A stretch of DNA of 64,000 nt, from NCBI RefSeq assembly GCF_004023625.1, contig NZ_RPDJ01000011.1, positions 286,389-350,388 of the forward strand, given 5' to 3'. Below, piece by piece: positions 29,078 through 35,926 of this stretch. The stretch comes from Streptomyces cavernae (GTDB lineage: Bacteria > Actinomycetota > Actinomycetes > Streptomycetales > Streptomycetaceae). The notes below the pieces were generated by a model. It had not been told where the DNA came from. It ran no database searches and was given only the letters and a program-made list of their open reading frames with translations. Within the stretch, counting starts at the first letter, position 1, and every line of letters starts with the position of its first letter. The position numbers and the translations under genes are program-made.

Positions 29078-30055
29078 TCACACCCCCTGGGTGACAGCGT
29101 GGATCGAGCGGCCGACGTACTTGGAGATGTGGTTCCTCTTGAAGCGGTACCGCTTCCAGATGTCGGTGATGGGCTCCTTGAGGACGTTGCCCAGGTTCTC
29201 CCACAAGTCCGGCGCGTCGTAGACCGGCCATGCCCGTGCAACGCCGTTCGGCTCCACGACGATCATGTGCCCTTCGTTCTCCGGAGTCCACGCTGTCAGC
29301 CGAAGTGCCGGGGACCACTGCATCTCGGCGCGCTGCTCCTTCAGCCGCGCGAACGTGGTCTCGGCCTCGTCGGTGGTGATGAACTCGTGGTCGGCGAGGC
29401 TCAGGGCGTTGCCCTTGCGCAGGGGCAGGATCAACTTCACCTTCGTGGCGTCTAAGACGTCGGCGATCTGCACGGTGAAGGGCAGGACTGAAAGGGTGGA
29501 GCGGTACACCACGGCCGACAGAGCGAGGGGAATGCCCTGTTCCTGAAGGATCCGGACGCCGGCCATCGTCTTGTCGTAGTCGCCGCGGACGCGTTTGAAG
29601 GCGGCGCGGGGCCCCTCGAACCCGACGTTGGCGTAGGCGATCTTCCCCGCGATGTTCCGCGCGTGGTCCAGGGCGTGCGTGGCGTTCGTGGGCACGGCGA
29701 CGATGTGGTGCCCGTGGAAGATGTCGACGACCTCGCTGAAGTCCTTCCGCATCAGCGGCTCGCCGCCGGACAGGAAAACCCGGCTGACCCCCTGCAGGTT
29801 CTGCCGCATGGTGTCGAGCTGGTCGAGGCTGGGGTCCGGCATCTGCAGAGTCTCGGAGCAGAACGAGCAGTCGAAGTCGCAGCGCTTGGTGACCTGCACG
29901 ATCACGGACAGCGGCGCGGTGAGCGTGTTCGCGATGTCGTCGATGGTGACGTCCGACGGGGCGTCGAAGTGCTGTCCGTTGAACGCGTACCCGACACCCC
30001 CGCTGAGGTCCCTGTGCGTCTGCTGGGGAACGGTGGGTATCCCGAGGTTGGTCAT
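29078..30055 (-). CDS. Radical SAM enzyme, 325 aa
   Basis: ATG 30055 with GGAGGAACC upstream. VTKRCDFDCSFCSE gives the CxxxCxxC motif that holds the 4Fe-4S cluster. VFLSGGEPLMRKDF is the GGE motif for SAM binding, and further barrel strands include IVAVPTNATHAL and KLILPLRKGNALSL. It has the length of a core radical SAM enzyme. The C-terminus (ENEGHMIVVEPNGVARAWPV) resembles the region preceding SPASM domains, but no full Cys set is present. The substrate is unknown. It sits in an operon with nucleotide-type enzymes, so a modified nucleotide is one option and a peptide another. Confidence 0.85.
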   Translation of the reverse strand: MTNLGIPTVPQQTHRDLSGGVGYAFNGQHFDAPSDVTIDDIANTLTAPLSVIVQVTKRCDFDCSFCSETLQMPDPSLDQLDTMRQNLQGVSRVFLSGGEPLMRKDFSEVVDIFHGHHIVAVPTNATHALDHARNIAGKIAYANVGFEGPRAAFKRVRGDYDKTMAGVRILQEQGIPLALSAVVYRSTLSVLPFTVQIADVLDATKVKLILPLRKGNALSLADHEFITTDEAETTFARLKEQRAEMQWSPALRLTAWTPENEGHMIVVEPNGVARAWPVYDAPDLWENLGNVLKEPITDIWKRYRFKRNHISKYVGRSIHAVTQGV

Positions 30056-30160
30056 GGTTCCTCCATGGTTGGTTGGGTTGAGCGGGGTTGCCCGGCGCGG
30101 GGCGGGACCTGGTCGTGGGGGAGCACGAGTCGGGTGTTCGTCCCGCGCCGGGGGTCTTGC

Positions 30161-30204
30161 CCTGTCCGATGGCCCAGGTCGTATGGCACCGGGCCACCGG
30201 ACAG
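30161..30204 (-). terminator. Strong hairpin after the 30208 gene
   Basis: CCTGTCCGATGGCCC pairs with GGGCCACCGGACAGG (15 bp, one mismatch). A second, longer-range pair (CCCGGCGCGGG with CCCGCGCCGGG) occurs at 30091-30152. The 152-nt gap before the radical SAM gene is therefore highly structured. Confidence 0.6.
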
Positions 30205-30207
30205 GAG

Positions 30208-30816
30208 TCAGCCGATAGCCGCCGCGAAGGCGACCACGGTGGTGCGGCGCAGTTCGCGCACGGCCTGGCGGGCGACGACGAACGCAAGGTCGGCGGAGCC
30301 GAAGAGGACCAGGGCGTCGGGATCCTGCGGCCCCTGCTCGCCGGGGCGGGGGTAGAGCGTTCCGCGTACACCGATCGGCTCGGCCTCCCGCACGCGGAGC
30401 TTCACGTGCCCCTCGCGCAGCCGTGGGCACAGGCGCGGCGCCGTCTTCGCGCAGGCCTCGCACATGGGCGGTATCGCGGAGCGCACGCCCTCCCAGCGCG
30501 CGTCCACGCTGTCGTCGAGGAGGGGGAGGACCCACAGCATGCCGCGTTCGTCGCGGGCGCCCGGCTTCTTGCAGCACGCGCAGAGCAGGTTCTCCATGGC
30601 GGTCCGTTGTCGCTCGGGGTGGAGCTCGGCCGCGTACTCAGGTCGGCCTGTGGCCGTGCCGCCGCACAGGGCCCACAGCACGCCGTCCACGTCGCGCGCG
30701 AGGGCGTCCTGCGCGGGATCGGCGTATGCGACGCCGGACGCGGTGACCGTGACGGGCGGGGGCGAGGTGCTTTCCCCCGTCCACGGCGTCACGTACGGCA
30801 CGGTCAGTCTCGTCAC
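30208..30816 (-). CDS. Hypothetical protein with Cys motifs, 202 aa
   Basis: GTG overlaps the upstream stop by 4 nt (GTGA). The central part has LCACCKKPGARDERGMLWVL and PMCEACAKTAPRLCP, enough Cys for a zinc site. It ends with FVVARQAVRELRRTTVVAFA, a helix that could be amphipathic. The type is seen next to XRE/GHKL regulator pairs in Streptomyces, to my recollection; no function is known. Confidence 0.6.
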   Translation of the reverse strand: MTRLTVPYVTPWTGESTSPPPVTVTASGVAYADPAQDALARDVDGVLWALCGGTATGRPEYAAELHPERQRTAMENLLCACCKKPGARDERGMLWVLPLLDDSVDARWEGVRSAIPPMCEACAKTAPRLCPRLREGHVKLRVREAEPIGVRGTLYPRPGEQGPQDPDALVLFGSADLAFVVARQAVRELRRTTVVAFAAAIG

Positions 30817-31298
30817 GGTGTTCCCCCGTAGGTCGGCTGCAGGAAGGCGATGAAGGCGTAGTGGCAGTGCAGCCAGTGCAGGTATGCCTCGTACGCCTCG
30901 TCAGTGCAGGGCATGGCGGTCCTGTCGATCGCGAGGACGCCGTCAACGAAGCCGGATCCGGCGAGACGGCACGCGAGGTGAAACTGAGGTTGAGCAGAGA
31001 GCGGGCCGCCCGTGGGTTCGTCGGTGAAGCGCTCCCGGTGCACGACCCATCCCCGGTAGCGGGCGTGCACGCCCAGGAGGGCGTGCGTGGCGTCGACGTC
31101 GACTCCGTGACTGGCGAGAACATACGTGGACACCTTGATGGGACGGCCGGGTTTGATGGCGGCGAGGGCGTCCTCAAAAACGCTCCGGCGTAAGGCGTCC
31201 AGCCTGCTGTCGATGGTCGGACGGAACCGGGGCTCCGTCGGCCTCCACCACAGGCGCGGCTCGTCGAGCTCGTCAACCGGGACGGGCTGGAGCCTCAT
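30813..31298 (-). CDS. Hypothetical protein, 161 aa
   Basis: ATG 31298 with CAGGAGGGCG upstream. Basic N-terminal half (WWRPTEPRFRPTIDSRLDAL), then RPIKVSTYVLASHGVDVDAT and HARYRGWVVHRERFTDE. C-terminal CTDEAYEAYLHWLHCHYAFI. Not recognised. Coupled to the 30208 gene by GTGA overlap. Confidence 0.6.
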   Translation of the reverse strand: MRLQPVPVDELDEPRLWWRPTEPRFRPTIDSRLDALRRSVFEDALAAIKPGRPIKVSTYVLASHGVDVDATHALLGVHARYRGWVVHRERFTDEPTGGPLSAQPQFHLACRLAGSGFVDGVLAIDRTAMPCTDEAYEAYLHWLHCHYAFIAFLQPTYGGTP

Positions 31299-31436
31299 GA
31301 CGCCCTCCTGAACAGCTTCGTCATGGGTGCTCGCTTCGAGTTGAGGGCCTGCGGCCGGGGAGGATCCGGCCCCTGCCGCAGGGGCTTGGCAGTGCTCGTG
31401 GACGTCCGGGGGGCCAGCGCCGGCGAGCACGGAGTC

Positions 31437-31919
31437 TCAGGTGGTGATGCCGAGCTGCACCGCGAGCGCGGCGTGCGGTGTTGGCTCGGGCCGGAACTGC
31501 GCCAGGGCTTCGCGGAGCGGCCCCGTCGGGACGAGCCGGTCGCTTGCCGAGGGGCGGACCCAGAAGGGGCCGGGCGGGACTCTCCGGTTCAGGGACGGCA
31601 GGATCATCGTGTGAGGAGCGCCGAGGCACACGGCGTGAGTGTGCGGCTCCCACTGGTCGGAGGGCCCTGGCGGGACCAGCCAGTAAAACCACCCGTGCTC
31701 GGGGTTCTCGATCACCGGGCCGCAACCGCCCTGGATCTCGTCCATCCGGGCGACGGCGGCTCGTGCCTGCATGCTGGAGCTGGTGATGACGACGTCGAAG
31801 AGGTTGCCCCCGAGGCGTACGCGGGTGTCGCGGCGGGCCTCGACTGCCATGAGGGTGCGGATCACCTCGGCGAGGTCGGCCATATCGGCGGCTGGCACGG
31901 TCGCGGCCGGGGCGGTCAC
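31437..31919 (-). CDS. Hypothetical protein, 160 aa
   Basis: GTG overlaps the stop of the GHKL gene by 4 nt. Helical start (ADMADLAEVIRTLMAVEARR), then VRLGGNLFDVVITSSSMQAR and a Trp/Pro-rich centre (HGWFYWLVPPGPSDQWEPHT). Not recognised. Coupling suggests that it works with the GHKL ATPase. Confidence 0.6.
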   Translation of the reverse strand: MTAPAATVPAADMADLAEVIRTLMAVEARRDTRVRLGGNLFDVVITSSSMQARAAVARMDEIQGGCGPVIENPEHGWFYWLVPPGPSDQWEPHTHAVCLGAPHTMILPSLNRRVPPGPFWVRPSASDRLVPTGPLREALAQFRPEPTPHAALAVQLGITT

Positions 31920-32854
31920 AGGTCCACCGGGCCGGGTCGCAGGGTGGCGCGGACGGTCTTGCCGTCGAAGTCGGAGTTCACGGACCAGGTGATGTCCACG
32001 CCCTGGCGGGCGATCGCCCAGAGGCCGCGTCCCAGTTCACCGGCGATGGCCTCGTCAAAGTCGGGGAACGTGGGGTTGGGGTCTGTGACGTCGATGAGCA
32101 GCTCGTTGGCCTGAGTGATGCTGAGGCGGGCGCCGAAGCGTTGCCCCTCCTTCTCGGGCGTGAGGGCGTGCTGCACGGCGTTGTTGATGAGGACGTGCAG
32201 GACGTCAACCGCGAGGTGCTGGTTGCCGGGCCATCTCAGCATGGTGAGCCGGGTTCGGCCTTGGACGCGGGCTAACCCCGTGGCGCTGGGATCGGCGGGG
32301 AGGTCTAAGGGGATCTCGCGCACGACCGGCGCGGTCGCCGCGGCGGGTTCCATGTCGGAGGGTCCTTCGGTCAGGGGGAGGGTGAACCAGGTTGTTGTTC
32401 CGTCGTCGCTCACGCCCCAGGCATCGGCCAGGGATTCGACAAGGAGTAGCCCGCGGCCGCTCTCGTCGTCGGGTCCAGCGCAGCGAGGTTCGGGGCGGAG
32501 GGGGGAGCCGTCGTTCACGTCGATCTTGAGGTGGTCGCCCTGGAGGGAGAAGCGGACGCCGATGTCGGGACCGGTGCCGTAGTGAAGGGCGTTGGTGGCC
32601 AGTTCGGAGAGAAGCAGTTCCGCGGTCTCGACCAGGTCGGGGCGGCCCCAGTGGGTGAGGCTGGCGCGGAGGATGCGGCGCAGTCGCTGCGGCCAGGCGG
32701 CGTCTGCTTCGGAGAGGCCGCCGCTATCCGGGTCGAGACGCCGTTCGATGCAAATCTTGCGGGCGGTCTCGGTGCCTCGTAAGCATCTCGGTTCATTGGC
32801 GGTGCCCAGGGCGCGGCGACGGGTGCGCTCCTGGTCCGCGAGGTGGGTCGTCAT
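31916..32854 (-). CDS. Tandem GHKL ATPase (anti-sigma-factor-like), 312 aa
   Basis: ATG 32854 with GGAG at good spacing; an upstream ATG at 32866 is possible. The first HATPase unit has LLLSELATNALHYGTG (N box), VNDGSPLRPE and GRGLLLVESLADAWGV (G box). A second, weaker unit follows from about residue 195: VLINNAVQHAL, VTDPNPTF and GRGLWAIARQ. SpoIIAB/RsbW-type anti-sigma factors have one such unit; two in tandem is unusual. In Streptomyces such ATPases pair with XRE regulators, as here. Confidence 0.8.
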   Translation of the reverse strand: MTTHLADQERTRRRALGTANEPRCLRGTETARKICIERRLDPDSGGLSEADAAWPQRLRRILRASLTHWGRPDLVETAELLLSELATNALHYGTGPDIGVRFSLQGDHLKIDVNDGSPLRPEPRCAGPDDESGRGLLLVESLADAWGVSDDGTTTWFTLPLTEGPSDMEPAAATAPVVREIPLDLPADPSATGLARVQGRTRLTMLRWPGNQHLAVDVLHVLINNAVQHALTPEKEGQRFGARLSITQANELLIDVTDPNPTFPDFDEAIAGELGRGLWAIARQGVDITWSVNSDFDGKTVRATLRPGPVDL

Positions 32855-32905
32855 GGTCGGCTCCATGTCGAAATGGCCAGTGACGACATGGTGGGCCCAC
32901 AACTA

Positions 32906-32941
32906 GGCCCCAACTATCATGAGTTGATGATAGTTGGGGCC
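32906..32941. promoter_or_regulatory. Perfect 14-bp inverted repeat, operator or terminator
   Basis: GGCCCCAACTATCA (32906-32919) is exactly complementary to 32928-32941, with an 8-nt centre. It lies between the XRE gene and the GHKL gene. The AT-containing inner part (ACTATCA/TGATAGT) looks like a protein-binding palindrome; the GC ends could make it a terminator. Confidence 0.6.
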
Positions 32942-32967
32942 AAAGCCTGACTGGGTGTGACGGGTCG

Positions 32968-34170
32968 TCAGGCGACCTGCCCAGTCCCTGTGCTCAGCCA
33001 GGATCCGTACGACAGGAAGCTTTCGGGCAGGCGGCGGTGGGCCGCCTCCAAGCCGGCGTACGTCTCCCGCACCATCGGGTGGTACTTGGCTTGCTGCGGG
33101 GCCGCCTTGCGGGCCTTGAGGAGGCTCTGGAAGGAACCTTCCAGGTCGTTGGTCCACATCTGCGCGCGGGCGACCTCGGCGTGGTGGTGGCTCGTCCGCG
33201 ACTTCGGCCAGTTCTGTGGGATGGCGAGGCCGTTCGTGGCCTCGACTGCCTCGCCGTACTGGTCGAGTTCGGCGAGGACAGAGACTCGGTGCACCTGGAC
33301 GTTGGTCGGGCCAAAGGTGAGGTAATGCACCTTGACCGCTTCGCCGGTCGCTCCGGCGATCCGCTTCGCCTCTTCGAGGTGGGACAGGGCGTTGTCCTCG
33401 TCGTGAGCTCGGCCGGCCATCACGGCGCCGCCGAGGTGGAGCTGTCCGGTGACGACCTCGCGTTCGCGGGTTTCGTCTGCCTGCTGGAGTGTGGACAGTC
33501 CCTTGGCGACGAGTCGCTGTCCGATCTCGAACTTGCCCTCGCGTAGGTAGCTGAGGGCGCGGAGGTACTGGTACATGCCTCCGAGGACGGCATCGGAACC
33601 TCGTTGTGCGGCCCAGTTCATGCGGGCGAGCGAGAGCTGGGCAAGGTCCGAAAATCCGAGCTTGGCGGCGACGTCGTAGGCCGTGCGGTAGAACGACGCG
33701 ACGGTCAGCCATCCTTCCGTGCTGTTCAACGAGTGGGCCGCCGTGGTGCCCTCCTCGATCAGCCCGGCAACGTTGCTGGCGGCCTTCTTGATTTCGCCCG
33801 CGCGGACGGCCACCAAGAGGGCCTCGGCGTCTTCGTTGAGTTCCTCAAGTCGCCGCGGCTGGATGTCGGGGTCGGGTCCCAGGTCGTAGACGTCCAGGGC
33901 CTCCCTGATGGGCCTGATCAAGATGTCGAGTTCGTCGGCCCTCAGCTCGTCGGCGTAGGGCTGGCCCACCACTGTGGCGACCTCAATCCGCAGGCCGCGC
34001 GCGAAAGCTGCGATGACGTGCGGGGTGGCAGGGATGACACCCTGCTCTGTCTTCGTGTACGTGCTGTACGGGATCCCGGCCAGTTCCGAGGCCGCTTTTT
34101 GAGTGAGGTGGCGTTCACGGCGCAGCCGCGCCATGCGCACGCCGATGTGGTCTTCGGGCAGAGCGTGCAT
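32968..34170 (-). CDS. XRE-family regulator with TPR-like C-terminal domain, 400 aa
   Basis: Residues 10-65 form an XRE helix-turn-helix (RMARLRRERHLTQKAASELA, GIPYSTYTKTEQGVIPATPH). The rest is helical with TPR-like units (TTAAHSLNSTEGWLTVASFY, LSLARMNWAAQRGSDAVLGG, YQYLRALSYLREGKFEIGQR). This is a common Streptomyces regulator type with a ligand- or peptide-sensing TPR domain. ATG 34170 was chosen because the helix-turn-helix starts soon after it and longer readings are low-complexity. It probably controls the GHKL operon that follows. Confidence 0.82.
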   Translation of the reverse strand: MHALPEDHIGVRMARLRRERHLTQKAASELAGIPYSTYTKTEQGVIPATPHVIAAFARGLRIEVATVVGQPYADELRADELDILIRPIREALDVYDLGPDPDIQPRRLEELNEDAEALLVAVRAGEIKKAASNVAGLIEEGTTAAHSLNSTEGWLTVASFYRTAYDVAAKLGFSDLAQLSLARMNWAAQRGSDAVLGGMYQYLRALSYLREGKFEIGQRLVAKGLSTLQQADETREREVVTGQLHLGGAVMAGRAHDEDNALSHLEEAKRIAGATGEAVKVHYLTFGPTNVQVHRVSVLAELDQYGEAVEATNGLAIPQNWPKSRTSHHHAEVARAQMWTNDLEGSFQSLLKARKAAPQQAKYHPMVRETYAGLEAAHRRLPESFLSYGSWLSTGTGQVA

Positions 34171-34687
34171 ACTGGCTCCTGTTCTGCTTCGACACCAGAA
34201 CGGTACCCCGCGATCGGCTTCGCGGGGGACGGACGGACCCCGCTCCCACGGAGCGGGGTCTTTCGTTGATGGCCCGTCAAGCCGCCTCGCAGCTTGCCGG
34301 GTTGCGTATGGGGATACGGGTGAGCGGGTCGTTCCTCTCGGCTTGCGCGGGACGCACGTACACGGTGCGGGGAACGCGGGAGCCCGGCTGCCAAGCCCCC
34401 TGAAGGGGTGCGCCCGCGCTTCGTGGCTGGCTTCGTCCAGGTCTTCCTCGAGGCGGGCATGCCCACCTTGAGGAAGTGCTGGAAGTCGGGACCAGCCGTG
34501 ATGCCCGCAAGCGCAGGCAGGTAGAGCCGGGTGGCGAGCGGGTGCGGAGGTCGCACACCTGCTCGGGCTGGGTCGTCTGTTCGCTTTTCCGGTGGCGGAT
34601 GTGGCGGGGTCCATCGTGTACGGGGGTGCTGCTGGTCGGCTACTCTCGTCGGTCTGGCCGCACCTTCATGGATTCGCGTAGTCCCGA
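34171..34687. other. Structured gene-free stretch upstream of the XRE gene
   Basis: No convincing gene is seen. Two stable hairpins stand near the XRE start: CCCCGCG/CGCGGGG (34206-34228) and ACCCCGCTCC/GGAGCGGGGT (34237-34259). The second is followed by TTTCGTT on the plus strand, so it looks like a rightward terminator with no gene in front of it. Read leftward they form the leader of the XRE mRNA. Minus-strand frames here are Pro/Arg-rich and not gene-like. Confidence 0.4.
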
Positions 34688-34717
34688 TTGACATGCACGC
34701 CGGGTGGGTTGTAATGT
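34688..34717 (+). promoter_or_regulatory. Consensus promoter for a leaderless transcript
   Basis: -35 TTGACA (34688-34693), 18-nt spacer, -10 TAATGT (34712-34717). The ATG at 34724 falls 7 nt after the -10, where transcription should begin, so the mRNA would be leaderless. It is much closer to consensus than the array promoters. Confidence 0.7.
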
Positions 34718-34723
34718 GTGGAC

Positions 34724-35566
34724 ATGGAGCCCCCGAAGCTGCCCGAAATCTTTGCCGACTACTTCGACCCCCTTACCGCGCTCGACCCCAACCTGGACGA
34801 GGTGGACCAGCTCGTCGACCGAACCAAGCGCCTCACTCGCGCCCTCGACGCCTGGCCCCACCTACAGAAGTCCATGGGTGCCCTGCGCGCTCTCGACGTG
34901 CTCGCGCTCCGCGACGCAGGCAGAACAGTGGACGACCTGATCCACGACCTCGGCGTCACCCGAGGCCGCGTCTACAGCCTGATCAAGACGGCCCGAGAAG
35001 ACCCCGCCATCGAGGAGAAAGCGGTCCTACCCGCCCCGTTCGACACGCTCCTCACGCCACTCCTGGAAGGCGCCGGCACGCTGGAGCGGGCCCAGCGACT
35101 TCAGTACCTGCTCTCCCAGGGCGCGCTGAACGACGGCAGCCGGCACCTGGCATGGGTTCGCTCGAACGACGTGCTCGCGCTGCATCGCGGCCACGGCATC
35201 AAGTACGAGCGCATCGGCCCGATGATCGGCCTGACGAGCGACCGTGCCGCACACATCGCCGACATGGCTAAAGGAACCTACAAGAGCAAGCTGCCCGCCG
35301 GGCGGCGCCCCGTCGACCCGAACGCGCCCAAGCGGAACAAGCCCGGCGAGTCCGCGAAGGCTGTCGAGGATGTCATGCGCGCCCTCGAAGCCCCCTTCTC
35401 TATGGCCGAAATTACTGAGGCGTCCGGATTCAAGCCCGGCCAAGTGCAGCGCGTCCTTAAGACGCTCAAGGCTCAAGGGTTGGTGCGGGATGCCGGTCCC
35501 CGCCCGAAGGGAGTCGGCGGCCGGAACGTCGCCACGTTTGAGTTCGTCGGTCAGGAAAACCCGTGA
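34724..35566 (+). CDS. Two-HTH DNA-binding protein, candidate array regulator, 280 aa
   Basis: ATG 34724 is preferred over GTG 34718 because it coincides with the expected transcription start. Residues about 68-92 (TVDDLIHDLGVTRGRVYSLI) are a helix-turn-helix. A central helical part has a second HTH-like GIKYERIGPMIGLTSDRAAH. Residues 225-275 (FSMAEITEASGFKPGQVQRV, KTLKAQGLVRDAG) form a winged helix. No family name fits with certainty. It is the most obvious rightward DNA-binding protein in the island and lies 18 nt before the last array promoter, so it may bind the CACGTYGGGAC operators. That link is inference. Confidence 0.65.
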   Translation: MEPPKLPEIFADYFDPLTALDPNLDEVDQLVDRTKRLTRALDAWPHLQKSMGALRALDVLALRDAGRTVDDLIHDLGVTRGRVYSLIKTAREDPAIEEKAVLPAPFDTLLTPLLEGAGTLERAQRLQYLLSQGALNDGSRHLAWVRSNDVLALHRGHGIKYERIGPMIGLTSDRAAHIADMAKGTYKSKLPAGRRPVDPNAPKRNKPGESAKAVEDVMRALEAPFSMAEITEASGFKPGQVQRVLKTLKAQGLVRDAGPRPKGVGGRNVATFEFVGQENP

Positions 35567-35583
35567 AGGCGGTACGGCCAGGC

Positions 35584-35612
35584 TTGTTTTAACGTTGGGT
35601 CATATGTGTTCT
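35584..35612 (+). promoter_or_regulatory. Array promoter P16, isolated copy
   Basis: -35 TTGTTT (35584-35589), spacer with AACGTTGGGTC, weak -10 TGTTCT (35607-35612). Leader words GGTCTCGTGACGGGC follow, as in the array. No intact gene follows; it is 9 kb from the other copies. Confidence 0.65.
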
Positions 35613-35660
35613 TGGTCTCGTGACGGGCTGGAACCCCCGGCTCACTGACCGACAGGACTT

Positions 35661-35813
35661 GGCGGTGGCGACCCCCGCCGCCTGTGCGACCTGTTCGGCC
35701 TGTCCGTCGGCGCGGCGCTGCGTTACACCTCCACCGTCGATCAAGACGGCTTGGTTGAGTACAACCTCCGAAACGCCTGCGCACCTCCCACACGTACCGG
35801 CGGCACCGGCTGA
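35661..35813 (+). pseudogene. Possible integrase/recombinase C-terminal remnant
   Basis: A frame without start reads PRRLCDLFGLSVGAALRY and TSTVDQDGL and stops at 35811-35813. This resembles the C-terminal end of actinobacterial integrase-like proteins. It lies at the border between the plasmid-like island and the biosynthetic cluster. The assignment rests on a short stretch only. Confidence 0.35.
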
Positions 35814-35926
35814 CGCCGTCGGTTCGGGATTCGGCTTCGGGGCACGTAAACCGGCGGTACGGCGGACTGCTTTCTGAACAGAGTCAGTGGGGGCCTGCTC
35901 GGGAGCATGGGGTGGTGTCCGCCGGG

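Noticed and set aside
29078..30055. Radical SAM protein considered as a prokaryotic viperin
   Set aside because: The cluster motif CDFDCSFC and the following GGEPLMRKDF region look more like the general SPASM/peptide-type radical SAM group than the viperin CNYxCxFC pattern. Only the kinase neighbourhood is reminiscent, so I did not use the name.
32903..33712. Minus-strand 269-codon frame inside the XRE/TPR gene region
   Set aside because: Overlaps the XRE gene in another frame, and Pro/Arg-rich composition shows it is a shadow.
34171..34687. Possible tRNA gene or attachment site
   Set aside because: No cloverleaf, no TTCGANTC-type T-loop paired correctly and no acceptor stem found.
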